Of a stretch of DNA of 64,000 bases, positions 18,250 to 27,437 are shown in pieces. Location of the stretch: NCBI RefSeq assembly GCF_947499215.1, contig NZ_CANMNI010000002.1:434001-498000 (forward strand), read 5' to 3'. Both the position numbers and the translations under genes were made by a program. The notes below the pieces were generated by a model that saw only the letters and a program-made list of their open reading frames with translations, made no database searches and was not told the origin of the DNA. The number at the start of each line of letters is the position of its first letter. Positions within the stretch are counted from its first letter, which is position 1. This DNA is from an uncultured Pontibacter sp. GTDB lineage: Bacteria > Bacteroidota > Bacteroidia > Cytophagales > Hymenobacteraceae.

Positions 18250-18563
18250 GGCAGGGTGTAAGCTTAGTTAAGCTTTTAGCAAATTTACAAATTCTTCGTT
18301 CTCTCTGTCACAATAATATCTTATTAGCAGGCATAACCTTTTTAATCTGCTCTATCCTAGGCAGGAGTTCTCAATAGCTTGCTCAATGGCAAAATATGAG
18401 TTGACAAGTGGCGTTTATAAGAAAATCAGTTAGGAAAGCAGTAGTTTTTTTACACTCAGACTCAAGCCATTAACTAAGTATTCTACAAGTTTATCAAACT
18501 TTAGTCAACTTTTTAACCTAACTTCGTATATCTAAACAAAAGATCGTTTTTACACTTACCACA
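18250..18563. other. Intergenic region between divergent batD and a small-protein gene
   Basis: These 314 bp are AT-rich and contain no convincing frame, RNA gene or strong hairpin. They must hold the promoters of both flanking genes, but I could not pick a clear -7/-33 pair for either. Confidence 0.5.
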
Positions 18564-18755
18564 ATGCTGGAGTACATTAAAACTATTTTGTTGAAGGTTA
18601 GCTTCGACAAGAAGCTGTTTGAAAAAGAATTGAGAAAAGCATTCAGAGTGCTTGTTCCCGAAGAGATAAAACAGCTGAAGCAATGGTGCTATGAAAAGTT
18701 CTCGGAGATGTACCTGTTCATCCTGAACAACGTTTTCTCCAAGGCTCAGGCCTGA
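18564..18755 (+). CDS. Conserved small protein of Cytophagales
   Basis: This 63-residue protein (starting [20 protein letters not shown]) is basic and predicted all-helical, with [20 protein letters not shown] in its centre. I recall similar uncharacterised small proteins in related genomes, but no function is known to me. Its last ten bases overlap the convergent queG gene. The 314-bp gap upstream and the dense, frame-consistent coding pattern favour a real gene. It lacks a signal peptide or membrane helix and is probably cytoplasmic. Confidence 0.7.
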   Translation: MLEYIKTILLKVSFDKKLFEKELRKAFRVLVPEEIKQLKQWCYEKFSEMYLFILNNVFSKAQA

Positions 18756-19693
18756 TGGTCGGTGGTTTGTTCCACGAACTGGATATTACGCAGCAAGCCA
18801 TTATAGCCCGTCCGTTTAACAGCTGATTTCTTAAACAGCTGCGCAAAGACTTCCTGTGTAATTTCTTCCCAGTCAGCTGTTTTCATTTCTTTGAGTTGCG
18901 GGTGCGGCTCAAAAGCGGGCTCTTTATGCGGCTTGCTGAAGCGGTTCCAAGGGCACACATCCTGACAGATGTCACAGCCGAATATCCAATTTCCGAACTT
19001 CCCGTCCATCTCCTGCGGCAGCTGGTCCTTTAGCTCGATGGTGAAGTAAGAAATGCACTTGCTGCCATCCACTACGTAGGGCGCTACGATGGCATCAGTG
19101 GGGCAGGCATCGAGACAGCGGGTGCAGGAGCCGCAATAGTCCTTAATGGGTCCGTCGTACTCCAGCTCCAAGTCGATGATTAATTCGGCGATAAAGTAGA
19201 AGCTGCCTACCTGCGGTGTGATCAGGTTGGAGTTTTTGCCTACCCAACCCAGTCCGCTCTTTTTAGCCCAAGCCTTGTCGAGCACTGGGGCGGAATCTAC
19301 GAAGCAACGGCCGCCCACCTCCCCTATCTGCTCGTTAATATACTGCAGCAGGGTCTTCAGCTTGTCCTTGATGACAAAGTGATAGTCCGTACCATAGGCA
19401 TACTTCGAGACTTTGTAAGTCCCTTCCTCGGGCTGCTGGTTTTCCTTTTCGGGGTAGTAATTCAGGAGCAAAGACACAACAGACTTGGCCCCCTCCACTA
19501 ACAGGCGCGGATCAAGGCGCTTGTCGAAGTGGTTTTCCATGTAGCGCATCTGCCCGTGCATGTTCTGCTTCAGCCAGTTCTCCAGCCGAGGGGCCTCCTC
19601 TTCCAGAAAATCGGCTTTGGAAACGCCACAGAACATGAAGCCCAGCTCCTGCGCCTTTTGTTTAATGAGATATGTATAATGTGCCTTGTTCAA
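18746..19693 (-). CDS. queG: Epoxyqueuosine reductase
   Basis: QueG reduces epoxyqueuosine to queuosine in the wobble base of tRNAs for Asp, Asn, His and Tyr, using cobalamin and two 4Fe-4S clusters. The 315-residue protein has an N-terminal corrinoid-binding part ([27 protein letters not shown]). Two ferredoxin-type cysteine motifs follow: [15 protein letters not shown] near 188-203 and [13 protein letters not shown] near 239-251. Residue [20 protein letters not shown] is characteristic of the family. It overlaps the convergent small-protein gene by 10 bp. Confidence 0.95.
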   Translation of the reverse strand: MNKAHYTYLIKQKAQELGFMFCGVSKADFLEEEAPRLENWLKQNMHGQMRYMENHFDKRLDPRLLVEGAKSVVSLLLNYYPEKENQQPEEGTYKVSKYAYGTDYHFVIKDKLKTLLQYINEQIGEVGGRCFVDSAPVLDKAWAKKSGLGWVGKNSNLITPQVGSFYFIAELIIDLELEYDGPIKDYCGSCTRCLDACPTDAIVAPYVVDGSKCISYFTIELKDQLPQEMDGKFGNWIFGCDICQDVCPWNRFSKPHKEPAFEPHPQLKEMKTADWEEITQEVFAQLFKKSAVKRTGYNGLLRNIQFVEQTTDHQA

Positions 19694-19810
19694 AATATTG
19701 TCGCTCAGGTATAAGACTATACCTTGGGGAGAACAAATTTACGGAGAAATAAATCCGATTGATAGTTAAGATTGCTGAAGCCTGTCGCCAATCTTTCTTG
19801 TTGCTTACTT

Positions 19811-19826
19811 AGAAGTGCACACTTCT
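19811..19826. promoter_or_regulatory. Palindrome upstream of the RidA-like gene
   Basis: AGAAGTG-CA-CACTTCT is a perfect 7-bp inverted repeat with a 2-bp centre, 140 bp upstream of the exported RidA-like gene. It could be a repressor operator. I cannot name the regulator. Confidence 0.3.
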
Positions 19827-19965
19827 GGACAAAAGCGCCCATTTCGGGACATCTTGGATGCTGACTTCATTCTTAATATCGTGCTAGGAATCAATAAAAC
19901 TGGGCCTTATACATTTGGCACACTCTTAGAAATAGATTCAGAAACAAAATAACCTCTATACAATT

Positions 19966-20412
19966 ATGAAAAAATACATATTTCTGCTAACAGCCTTACT
20001 GACAGTGCTTTCTTATGATGTGCAAGCTCAGGGACAGAAACTTCAAAACGGTAAAATTTATCATCTTCATCCGAAAGGCGAACAGGAGTGGAATTATGCA
20101 CAGGCCTATCGGAGTGGCAACATGCTCTATCTCTCGGGTACAGTTGGGAAAGGGACCATGGACCAAGCAATGGAACGCGTGTACCAGACCATTGCGCTCA
20201 CCCTGAAGCAGTATGACCTCGACCTGACACACGTTGTGAAGGAGAATTTATACGCTACAGACATTGAGGCTGCCAAGAAAAGCCAGCCTATACGCCGGAA
20301 GTATTATGGCACCCACACACCCGCTGCCACTTGGGTGCAGGTGTCAAGGCTGTTTGAAGAAGACACTATTTTAGAAATAGAGGTAATCGCAGAGATTAAG
20401 AAGACGGAGTAG
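19966..20412 (+). CDS. Exported RidA/YjgF-like protein lacking the catalytic arginine
   Basis: This 148-residue protein has the Rid fold (YAQAYRSGNMLYLSGTV; LEIEVIAEI at the end) but begins with a signal peptide (MKKYIFLLTALLTVLSYDVQ, then AQ). It therefore acts in the periplasm or outside. In enamine/imine deaminases of this family the substrate carboxylate is held by an Arg in P-A-R-S/T. Here the site reads PAATWVQV, with Ala121 in place of Arg, so classic 2-aminoacrylate deaminase activity is not expected. The glutamate of LEIE is kept. It stands alone between queG and ruvB. A second, arginine-containing family member lies at 57267-57692. Confidence 0.8.
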   Translation: MKKYIFLLTALLTVLSYDVQAQGQKLQNGKIYHLHPKGEQEWNYAQAYRSGNMLYLSGTVGKGTMDQAMERVYQTIALTLKQYDLDLTHVVKENLYATDIEAAKKSQPIRRKYYGTHTPAATWVQVSRLFEEDTILEIEVIAEIKKTE

Positions 20413-20441
20413 CTTCGCGCTGTGCCTGATTTACACTAAAC

Positions 20442-20470
20442 AAAAAAGCAGGTCTAAGACCTGCATTTTT
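20442..20470. terminator. Bidirectional terminator between RidA-like gene and ruvB
   Basis: AAAAAAGCAGGTCT and AGACCTGCATTTTT form a hairpin with A/T flanks on both sides, suited to ending both convergent transcripts. Confidence 0.75.
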
Positions 20471-20491
20471 AATATATCACAAACAGTTTTT

Positions 20492-21535
20492 TTATTCAGC
20501 TTGATCAAACAACCCGCCAGATACCACCTGTGTCGGTGGCACTTTGCCTAGGTGGCGGTAAGCGGCTTCAGTCGCTTCACGACCGCGGGCCGTACGCTTA
20601 ATGTAACCTTCCTGAATCAGGAAAGGTTCGTAAACTTCCTCAATAGTTTCGGCTTCCTCACCACAAGCCGTCGCAATGGTCGATATACCTACCGGACCGC
20701 CTTTATACTTGTCGATGATACAGGACAGGATGCGCTTATCCATATCGTCGAGGCCGTTATGGTCCACATCCAGCGCTGCCAGTGCGAAGCGGGCGATCTC
20801 CACATCAATGGTGCCGTTGCTTTTGACCTGCGCAAAATCGCGGGTACGTCGCAGCAGGTTGTTGGCAATACGCGGCGTGCCACGGCTACGGCGGGCAATC
20901 TCAAAAGCGGCATCCTCATGAATAGGTGCGCCCAGCAAAGCAGACGAGCGCTTCACAATAGAAGTCAGCAGTTCCGCATCATAATACTCCAGTCGGCTGT
21001 TAATGCTGAAACGGGCACGAAGCGGTGCTGTAAGCAAACCGGACCGGGTCGTCGCACCGATCAGCGTGAATGGGTTCAGGCTAATCTGCACGGAACGGGC
21101 ATTCGGACCAGAATCCAGCATGATGTCGATCTTATAGTCTTCCATCGCCGAGTACAGGTACTCTTCCACAATCGGGTTGAGGCGGTGTATCTCATCAATA
21201 AACAGCACGTCGTTCGGATCGAGGTTGGTGAGCAAGCCAGCGAGATCGCTCGGCTTGTCCAGCACCGGGCCAGAGGTCATTTTTATACCTGCGTCAAGCT
21301 CTGAAGCGATGATGTGCGACAGCGTGGTTTTACCCAAGCCCGGAGGTCCGTGCAACAACACGTGGTCCAAGGCCTCGCCTCGGCGCTTGGCCGCCAGCAC
21401 AAATATCTTGAGGTTCTCCACCACCTTAGCCTGACCTGTAAAGTCATGGAAACTAAGTGGACGGAGTGCTTTATCGATGTCCTTCTCAGCCGGCGACATG
21501 TAATCGCTTTCGCCTGTCAGATAATCTTCTCTCAT
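20492..21535 (-). CDS. ruvB: Holliday junction branch migration helicase RuvB
   Basis: RuvB is the hexameric AAA+ motor that drives branch migration of Holliday junctions with RuvA. The 347 residues include the Walker [11 protein letters not shown] (63-72), Walker B FIDEIHRL (112-119), sensor 1 [20 protein letters not shown] and the C-terminal winged helix with [15 protein letters not shown]. The length and start ([19 protein letters not shown]) are typical of the family. The flanking genes are unrelated, and ruvA is not in the window. Confidence 0.98.
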   Translation of the reverse strand: MREDYLTGESDYMSPAEKDIDKALRPLSFHDFTGQAKVVENLKIFVLAAKRRGEALDHVLLHGPPGLGKTTLSHIIASELDAGIKMTSGPVLDKPSDLAGLLTNLDPNDVLFIDEIHRLNPIVEEYLYSAMEDYKIDIMLDSGPNARSVQISLNPFTLIGATTRSGLLTAPLRARFSINSRLEYYDAELLTSIVKRSSALLGAPIHEDAAFEIARRSRGTPRIANNLLRRTRDFAQVKSNGTIDVEIARFALAALDVDHNGLDDMDKRILSCIIDKYKGGPVGISTIATACGEEAETIEEVYEPFLIQEGYIKRTARGREATEAAYRHLGKVPPTQVVSGGLFDQAE

Positions 21536-21681
21536 AAAATAATGTATTCTAATTTAGCGCTTTCGCTATACCTAAAGGTAACAGTTTCAGCGTTGCTTTC
21601 GCTCCATTTCTACTTACGAATTTACGGCTTTTTGCTAATTATTTTATAATATTTCACCATAAATCTAATCATATTAGCAAA

Positions 21682-21715
21682 ATAAAGGCAGCCACTCTCG
21701 CAGCTGCCTTTCTCT
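21682..21715 (-). terminator. Terminator of the acyl-CoA dehydrogenase gene
   Basis: AAAGGCAGC pairs with GCTGCCTTT and is followed on the minus strand by TATTTTGC, about 50 bp past the stop codon. Confidence 0.7.
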
Positions 21716-21764
21716 CTATAATTTACCATCACCCGATCAACGAGCAACGCACAACAATCAACGA

Positions 21765-22943
21765 TTACTTAAACGCAGGTATACCTGTAATATCAGCACC
21801 AGTAATCAGCAAATGGATATCGTGCGTGCCTTCGTAGGTGATCACCGACTCAAGGTTCATCATGTGGCGCATGATCGGGTATTCGCCCGTGATGCCCATA
21901 CCACCGTGTATCTGACGTGCTTCGCGGGCGATGTGCAGGGCGATGTCCACGTTGTTGCGCTTGGCCATCGAGATTTGCTGAGTGGTAGCTTTGCCTTCGT
22001 TTTTCAAGGTGCCAAGTCTCCAAGCCAACAGCTGCGCTTTGGTAATTTCAGTTAGCATTTCGGCCAGTTTCTTCTGCGTGAGCTGGAATGCCCCGATAGG
22101 CTTATCGAACTGGATGCGCTCCATGGCGTACTTACGGGCCGATTCGTAGCAATCGATGGCTACACCAATGGCACCCCAAGCGATGCCGTAGCGGGCAGAG
22201 TCGAGGCAGCCTAGCGGTCCGCGGAGGCCCTCTATGTTTGGCAGCAGGTTTTCTTTTGGCACTTTCACATTGTCGAACACCAGTTCGCCGGTGCAGCTGG
22301 CACGCAGGCTCCATTTATTGTGAATCTCCGGTGTTGAGAAGCCTTCCATGCCGCGCTCCACGATCAGACCTTTGATACGACCCTCCTCATTTTTGGCCCA
22401 TACAACGGCTACTTGGCACTCAGGTGAGTTCGATATCCACATTTTGGCGCCATTGAGCAGATAATGATCGCCCATGTCTTTGATGTTGGTCGTCATGCCA
22501 CCCGGGTTAGAGCCATGGTCTGGCTCGGTCAGACCAAAACAGCCCAGCCACTCACCGCTGGCTAGTTTAGGCAGGTATTTTTTGCGCTGCTCTTCCGAGC
22601 CGTAAGCGTAAATAGGGTACATCACCAGCGAGCCCTGCACCGAAGCAGTAGAACGCATCCCAGAATCACCACGCTCAATCTCCTGCATGATGATACCGTA
22701 GCTAATGTAGTCCAGACCGCCACCGCCGTACTCGGTAGGAATGGTCGGGCCGAAAGCGCCTACATCACCGAATTTTTTCACAATCTCAGAAGGAAAATGC
22801 GCGTCCTGCGCCCACTGCTCGATGTTCGGGGAAATCTCGCGCTTCACAAAGTCACGCAGGGTCTGGCGGATGAGGCGATGCTCTTCGGTCAGTAAGTCGT
22901 CGATGTTATAGTAGTCAGGTGCTCCTGTGGATTCGTAGGCCAT
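21765..22943 (-). CDS. Acyl-CoA dehydrogenase, glutaryl-CoA dehydrogenase type
   Basis: This is a 392-residue FAD-dependent acyl-CoA dehydrogenase. The sequence runs through the three ACAD domains, with GCFGLTEPDHGSNPGGM near 154-170, WISNSPECQVAVVWAK, and the C-terminal QIHGGMGITGEYPIMRHMMN. The catalytic base is the Glu of VITYEGTHDIH (about residue 371), the position used by glutaryl-CoA dehydrogenase. The LRASCTGELVFDNVKVP segment also fits that subfamily. The likely role is lysine/tryptophan catabolism, oxidising glutaryl-CoA to crotonyl-CoA. An ALDH7-type aminoadipate semialdehyde dehydrogenase at the far end of the window would act in the same route. Confidence 0.88.
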   Translation of the reverse strand: MAYESTGAPDYYNIDDLLTEEHRLIRQTLRDFVKREISPNIEQWAQDAHFPSEIVKKFGDVGAFGPTIPTEYGGGGLDYISYGIIMQEIERGDSGMRSTASVQGSLVMYPIYAYGSEEQRKKYLPKLASGEWLGCFGLTEPDHGSNPGGMTTNIKDMGDHYLLNGAKMWISNSPECQVAVVWAKNEEGRIKGLIVERGMEGFSTPEIHNKWSLRASCTGELVFDNVKVPKENLLPNIEGLRGPLGCLDSARYGIAWGAIGVAIDCYESARKYAMERIQFDKPIGAFQLTQKKLAEMLTEITKAQLLAWRLGTLKNEGKATTQQISMAKRNNVDIALHIAREARQIHGGMGITGEYPIMRHMMNLESVITYEGTHDIHLLITGADITGIPAFK

Positions 22944-22998
22944 AGCTTATTTGGTTGTTTTAAGGAAAGGGTAATACGCAAAGATAAAATTTAAAATC

Positions 22999-23252
22999 AA
23001 TTGTCAGAATCAGGATTTACAGGATTTCACCTCCCCCTACCCCCACCTGAGAAAAGGAGGGGAAATTAAAGTATCCTCTGTACATCATCTATTCATACTA
23101 TAGAAAATCTCCTTCCGCATTTCAAATATTCGAATTGTATAAAGCTCTATCTAAACTGATTATACAATCGCCATAAATAAGTTTGCTGCTCTCAGTAGAA
23201 CAACCAATTAATTCCCCTCCTGTTTTGGAGGTAGGGGTCCTCGACAAGAGGA
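22999..23252. repeat. Intergenic region with an inverted-repeat pair
   Basis: The 380-bp gap between the acyl-CoA dehydrogenase and the receptor holds no frame. It contains CTCCCCCTACCCCCACCTGA ending in AGGAGGGGAAATTA (23031-23068). An inverted relative, TAATTCCCCTCCTG ending in GGAGGTAGGGG (23208-23238), lies about 140 bp away. Just before the left arm is GAATCAGGATTTACAGGATT (23008-23027), a word family also seen at 63297-63451. The layout looks like a small non-autonomous or REP-like element. Confidence 0.6.
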
Positions 23253-23268
23253 GAGGCAAAAGAAAGGC

Positions 23269-23300
23269 AAAAAAAAGCCCCACCAACTGGCAGGGCTCTT
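23269..23300 (-). terminator. Terminator of the TonB-dependent receptor gene
   Basis: AGCCC...GGGCT stem followed by a run of eight T on the minus strand, just after the receptor stop codon. Confidence 0.75.
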
Positions 23301-23323
23301 AAGCAACTAAAAATCAATCTATG

Positions 23324-25798
23324 CTAAAATCGTAAGCCCACTGAGGCCAAGAAGTTGCGCGTAGCCTGCGGATAGTAGAAGTTCTCAGTCACTTGGCCGC
23401 CTCCGGCGATGTAACTGAAAGTATAACCATTGGCTGCGTAGCGCTCATTGAAGAGGTTGTTGACCAACAGACCTAACTCCAAGCCTTTCAGCACACCCGT
23501 GAAACCAGTGGTATAGCGCAGACGCAGGTCGCCCACTTGGTAAGCAGGTATGATGCGGCTCTCATTCTGGGTGTTGTCAAGGTACTGCTTGCTCACAGTT
23601 TTGTAGATAAAGGCTGTCTTCAGCCCTTTCAATACCTCTACCTCCAGCTGAGTAGCCGACACAAAATCCGGGGAGAAGGCAATCGCTGACTCGCTATAAC
23701 GGTTCACGACCTGTCCGCCTTCATCGTAGTCGTCAATATACTCTGCAAAATCCTGCACTTTATTCTGGCTGTAGCTCAGGTTACTGGTTAGTGTAGCGAA
23801 ACTACCCAAACGCAACGCTCCGGCAAGCTCTATACCTTGACGATAACTTTTGTCAATGTTGGTGCGGGTATAGGCCCCCACATCGTTAATCTCACCCGTG
23901 AGCACTAGTTGGTTTTTGTAGTCCATGAAGAAGTAGTTCGCCTCCACGTTGGCGCTTAGCGCACGTCCCGCCAGTTCGCCTAAGCCCAACTGACCTCTGT
24001 AGCCGGCCTCTAGGTTGCGCAGCGTCTCATGCTTCGGACGGCTATCGGCGGTTGTCTCTGTAAAGTCTTTGCGCACAGGCTCACGATTGCCAATGGCATA
24101 AGATGCGTATAGCTGGTGCCCCTCACGCACCTCGTAGCTTATACCTGCCTTCGGGTTCACGAAGGTATAGTTCACCTCCTGCTCCAAGTTCTCGAAGTTG
24201 TTGTTGATGCCCTCGAAGGTATAGTTGATCGTACGCAGCTGCAGGTCGCCAAACAGACTCAGTTTATCAGTCAGGCCGTAAGTTACTTTCGCGAAGGTGT
24301 TGAAATCGGTCTTCACAGCATTGTTGTCGTAGTAACGGTCCCGGATGTTAGACGTCGAAGCAAATCGTGCCCAGATCACCTCTCCGAAATGGTCGCCGTC
24401 ATACCTGTTCCAAGCACCACCCAGCGTGGCGTTCAAACGCGGAGTCGGGTTGTATTGAAAGGCATAGGTAGCGCCATAGAAACCGTTGTCGAGCCAGCGG
24501 CGGCGGATCAAGTCGGTGCGGCTGATCACTTCGTCACCTATCTCCACATTTGGCAATCCATAGTTGGAGAGGCGGTCGTTGTTGCGGTACTGCTCGTAAT
24601 AGCCACGGCCGTAGGTATAGTGCAGCGCTCCCGAAAAAGTGAGCTCCGGCGAGAAGTCATGTGACAGGTGCAGCTGGTAGTGGTCCTGCTGGTAATTGTC
24701 GGTTTCGTTGTCGTAGGTATAGTAGTTATACCTGCGACCGGCTGTGCGCAGGTTCTCGAGATCGCTGCCTTCTATCCAGTTGCGGTCGATGTAGGCCTGC
24801 AGGTCGGCTTCATTGCCATATACCAGTGCCTCCGGCGTGCCGTACCAAGCCTGATAGGTCTGCTCCTTTCCGGAGAAAGTCACAAATTTCAATGTAGTCT
24901 TTTCGCCGTAGTAGCCACCCGAGAAGTACATCGACTTCAGGTCGGAGAAGGCACGATCGATGTAGCCATCGGACTTGATGCGCGAAAGTCGGCCGTCGAA
25001 GGCGAACTTGCCGTTGATCAGGCCGGTTCCAAAGCGCACATTGTTTTTCCACGTGTTGAAAGAGCCGTAGCTGTTGTCGGTTTCGGCGTAGGCCTCGCGG
25101 CGCACCTGCTGCGTCTGGATGTTGATGCTGGCCCCGAAAGCCCCGGCTCCGTTGGTAGATGTACCCACACCGCGCTGTACCTGCATGTCCTCCACAGAAG
25201 AGGCAAAATCAGGCATGTTTACGAAGAAAGTACCGTGGCTCTCAGAGTCATTGATAGGTATACCGTTCACCGTCACATTGATGCGCGTGATGTCGGAACC
25301 ACGAATGCGGATGCCGGTATAGCCCACGCCTGCACCCGCGTCGGAGTTCACAACCACAGAAGGCGTCTGCTCCAACAGGTAAGGCAAGTCCTGACCGAAG
25401 TTGCGCTCGGCAATCTCTTCACGGGTGACATTGGTAAAAGTAGTACCGGTTTTTTCGTTGGCGCGGGTAGCCGATACCAGCACTTCGCCGGTGCTCACGC
25501 TAGCCTGCTGCAGCGCCATGTTTACCTGTGTGTCCACGATCAGCCGGATTTGTCTGCTGGCTTGGTTATACCCCAGAAAAGAAACCTGCAAGGTATACTC
25601 GCCTTCCGGCAGGCTTTGAAATTCGAAATAGCCGTTGGCGGCTGTGGTGGTACCGGTGTTGCTGCCGGTCAGCACGACGGTGACTCCCGCCAGCGCCTCG
25701 TTTTTGGCAGCGTCTGTTACGTAGCCGCTCAGTTTGAACTGGGCAAGCAACTGCAATGGCAATAGCACGATCGCCATCACAATCAGTAATTTTTTCAT
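23324..25798 (-). CDS. TonB-dependent receptor under TPP riboswitch control (putative thiamine receptor)
   Basis: This 824-residue outer-membrane receptor imports a ligand with TonB energy. It has a signal peptide (to about residue 20), then a carboxypeptidase-like regulatory domain (FKLSGYVTDAAKNEALAGVT to about 100). The plug domain (LPYLLEQTPSVVVNSDAGAG; IRIRGSDITRINVTVNGIPI) and a 22-strand barrel ending in aromatic residue F (LASVGLRF) follow. A TPP riboswitch lies 70 bp upstream, so the ligand is most likely thiamine or a precursor, as for the TPP-controlled outer-membrane receptors described in Bacteroides. No pnuT or thiamine pyrophosphokinase is in the same transcript. A PnuC-family transporter lies 3 kb upstream. 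Confidence 0.92.
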   Translation of the reverse strand: MKKLLIVMAIVLLPLQLLAQFKLSGYVTDAAKNEALAGVTVVLTGSNTGTTTAANGYFEFQSLPEGEYTLQVSFLGYNQASRQIRLIVDTQVNMALQQASVSTGEVLVSATRANEKTGTTFTNVTREEIAERNFGQDLPYLLEQTPSVVVNSDAGAGVGYTGIRIRGSDITRINVTVNGIPINDSESHGTFFVNMPDFASSVEDMQVQRGVGTSTNGAGAFGASINIQTQQVRREAYAETDNSYGSFNTWKNNVRFGTGLINGKFAFDGRLSRIKSDGYIDRAFSDLKSMYFSGGYYGEKTTLKFVTFSGKEQTYQAWYGTPEALVYGNEADLQAYIDRNWIEGSDLENLRTAGRRYNYYTYDNETDNYQQDHYQLHLSHDFSPELTFSGALHYTYGRGYYEQYRNNDRLSNYGLPNVEIGDEVISRTDLIRRRWLDNGFYGATYAFQYNPTPRLNATLGGAWNRYDGDHFGEVIWARFASTSNIRDRYYDNNAVKTDFNTFAKVTYGLTDKLSLFGDLQLRTINYTFEGINNNFENLEQEVNYTFVNPKAGISYEVREGHQLYASYAIGNREPVRKDFTETTADSRPKHETLRNLEAGYRGQLGLGELAGRALSANVEANYFFMDYKNQLVLTGEINDVGAYTRTNIDKSYRQGIELAGALRLGSFATLTSNLSYSQNKVQDFAEYIDDYDEGGQVVNRYSESAIAFSPDFVSATQLEVEVLKGLKTAFIYKTVSKQYLDNTQNESRIIPAYQVGDLRLRYTTGFTGVLKGLELGLLVNNLFNERYAANGYTFSYIAGGGQVTENFYYPQATRNFLASVGLRF

Positions 25799-25865
25799 TG
25801 GTGTGTAAGAAAAGAATAAGATGAAACATACAGACCTGCCAGGGGTCGGCAGTCTGCTATATTGT

Positions 25866-25952
25866 TTCCCCGCGTTTTTCCCTTCGCCGGCATTACCCGG
25901 ATCAGGTTCAATGGGTATGATCTCAGCCCGTTGTTATAAGGCACCCCTAAAC
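25866..25952 (-). ncRNA. TPP riboswitch (THI element)
   Basis: Read on the minus strand, the leader contains GGGGTGCC, GGCTGAGATCA, GAACCTGATC, GGGTAATGCC and GAAGGGAA, in the order and spacing of the thiamine pyrophosphate aptamer. The conserved CTGAGA and GAACCTGATC cores are intact. It lies between a good promoter and the TonB-dependent receptor, so thiamine pyrophosphate should repress the receptor. Confidence 0.95.
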
Positions 25953-25957
25953 TGATG

Positions 25958-25989
25958 CAAAGGTATACCTGATTTTCTGTGAAAACAAA
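25958..25989 (-). promoter_or_regulatory. Promoter of the riboswitch-receptor transcript
   Basis: On the minus strand a -33 TTTG (25989-25986) and a -7 TACCTTTG (25965-25958) are 20 bp apart, the Bacteroidota spacing. The predicted start is a few bases before the riboswitch. Confidence 0.7.
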
Positions 25990-26190
25990 ACCGCACAGCG
26001 TGATTTATGGCCAATCCACTGTATCAAGTAGTTAAGTACAATTTAATTTTACCAAAACCCGATAACCACATCTTGCCAAACTACGTTGAAATCATTAAGA
26101 GGCACATTTTCTCGCACCTGCTCAACTGCAACAGGAATTGCTAGGAAAATAGGCCAGCTGAACAATTTTTTGAGATTAAGAAGAAATGTG

Positions 26191-26439
26191 ATGATGATCA
26201 GCTTACTGTATACTTTAGCACTGCTAACGATACTGGCATATTACGCTTTCGCTCCGCGCAAAAAATTCAGGGGGTCTTCCTCTACTGATAATGACGATGA
26301 CGGAGGCGAACCTCTAGGCGACGATCTGCCAGATCTGGATCTACCCCCCGGCATATCATTGCCTATCAATGACTATGAACCGAAGTATGACTTGAGACGC
26401 ATTAAGGTTCCCAAGTTTCCGGAACCTTCTCTGCAATGA
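26191..26439 (+). CDS. Small membrane-anchored acidic protein
   Basis: The frame is open from 26086, but the likely start is the ATG at 26191, preceded by AAGAAGAA. The resulting 82-residue protein opens with a single membrane helix (ISLLYTLALLTILAYYAF), a basic stop-transfer (PRKKF), then an acidic, proline-rich tail with DNDDDGG and DLPDLDLPPG. It has no recognised domain. Small anchor-plus-acidic-tail proteins of this kind recur in Cytophagales, but I know of no function. It is transcribed away from the riboswitch and ends at a clear terminator. Confidence 0.65.
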   Translation: MMISLLYTLALLTILAYYAFAPRKKFRGSSSTDNDDDGGEPLGDDLPDLDLPPGISLPINDYEPKYDLRRIKVPKFPEPSLQ

Positions 26440-26444
26440 AAACA

Positions 26445-26485
26445 AAAAAGTCCCCTGCTCTATCTACCGAGCCGGGGACTTTAAA
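26445..26485 (+). terminator. Terminator of the small acidic membrane protein gene
   Basis: AAAGTCCCC pairs with GGGGACTTT, A-rich before and T-rich after, so it may serve both directions. Confidence 0.8.
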
Positions 26486-26548
26486 TTTATAGGAGCTACT
26501 CCTACCTAGTTTGAGGCGATTCCCAATCTAATACGTAATCTACCTTGC

Positions 26549-27424
26549 CTACAGCACCTCTAACGTATAGGTGCGTTCAAACACATGGTCCGGGCTGAGG
26601 TGGTTGATGCCCTCTTTCTTTTCCAGTTCGCCGGACTCGCCGTCGCGGCCCGCTATACCACACCACGGCTCGATGCACACATAAGGCGACGGTCCCGGCT
26701 TAGCCCAGATGCCAAGATATGGAAAACCTTCAAACGTCATTTCGATGCGTCGTTGGTTGGTCCTGCTGCCCAAGGAAAGCTTATCTGAGTTTAGTTTCTT
26801 AAACACGAGTGCATCTTTGTCAAAATAGCTGTGCCTGAGCGGCAGTTTCCGTTCATGCTCAAGCACCTTCTCCGTATCGCCACTCTGCAACCCTTTGTCG
26901 GTAAGCAGGTAGCGGTGAAGCGTTTCCTCTTTGTCAAACTCAATAAAATAGTCTGCATACTGCTCGCCGGGGTAGAAAGGCACATTGAAGCCCGGATGAC
27001 CGCCAATGGAGAAGTACATCGCCTTTTTGTCGCGGTTAAGCACTTGGTAGGTTATAGAAAGCTTATTATTCTCGAGCTTGTAGGCGATCAGCAGCCTGAA
27101 TTTGAAAGGGTATACCGGCAGCGTCTCTTCATCATCTTCCAATTCAAACACCAGTTTATTCTCTTCTTGCTCTATCACCTTAAACTCTTTCTGCCGGGCG
27201 AAACCGTGGCGCTTCAGGGCGAAAATCTCATCGTCATAAGTATAGGTCCCATCGGGCAGCTCCCCCACGATCGGGAAAAGATTAGGCGCGTGACTGCCCC
27301 AGATTTCCGGGTCAGCCTGCCAGATAAACTCCAACTGCTCATCGAGCTTGATCAGGTGCTGCAATTCGGCGCCATTACTTTCGACGCCCACTTTAAAGTT
27401 ATAGTTCTGCAAATAGTATAGCAT
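26549..27424 (-). CDS. Aldose 1-epimerase family protein
   Basis: This 291-residue protein has the galactose mutarotase-like beta-sandwich. Typical segments are HAPNLFPIVGELPDG near 45, LKRHGFARQKEF near 69 (catalytic His) and FSIGGHPGFNVPF near 137 (second His). An acidic residue in the FIEFDKEET-to-CIEPWCGI region may act as base. It resembles the LacX subgroup rather than true GalM, so the sugar is unknown. It lies 13 bp downstream of the NadR-like kinase gene and is presumably co-transcribed with it. Confidence 0.85.
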   Translation of the reverse strand: MLYYLQNYNFKVGVESNGAELQHLIKLDEQLEFIWQADPEIWGSHAPNLFPIVGELPDGTYTYDDEIFALKRHGFARQKEFKVIEQEENKLVFELEDDEETLPVYPFKFRLLIAYKLENNKLSITYQVLNRDKKAMYFSIGGHPGFNVPFYPGEQYADYFIEFDKEETLHRYLLTDKGLQSGDTEKVLEHERKLPLRHSYFDKDALVFKKLNSDKLSLGSRTNQRRIEMTFEGFPYLGIWAKPGPSPYVCIEPWCGIAGRDGESGELEKKEGINHLSPDHVFERTYTLEVL

Positions 27425-27437
27425 GGCAAGGTATAGG

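Noticed and set aside
19916-19935. Possible sigma-54 promoter near TTGGCACACTCT
   Set aside because: The -24 GG is present but the -12 GC/TTGCA element is missing at the correct spacing.
24668-25765. 365-codon plus-strand frame opposite the TonB-dependent receptor
   Set aside because: It is antisense to well-conserved receptor codons and gives a protein without motifs; a shadow frame.
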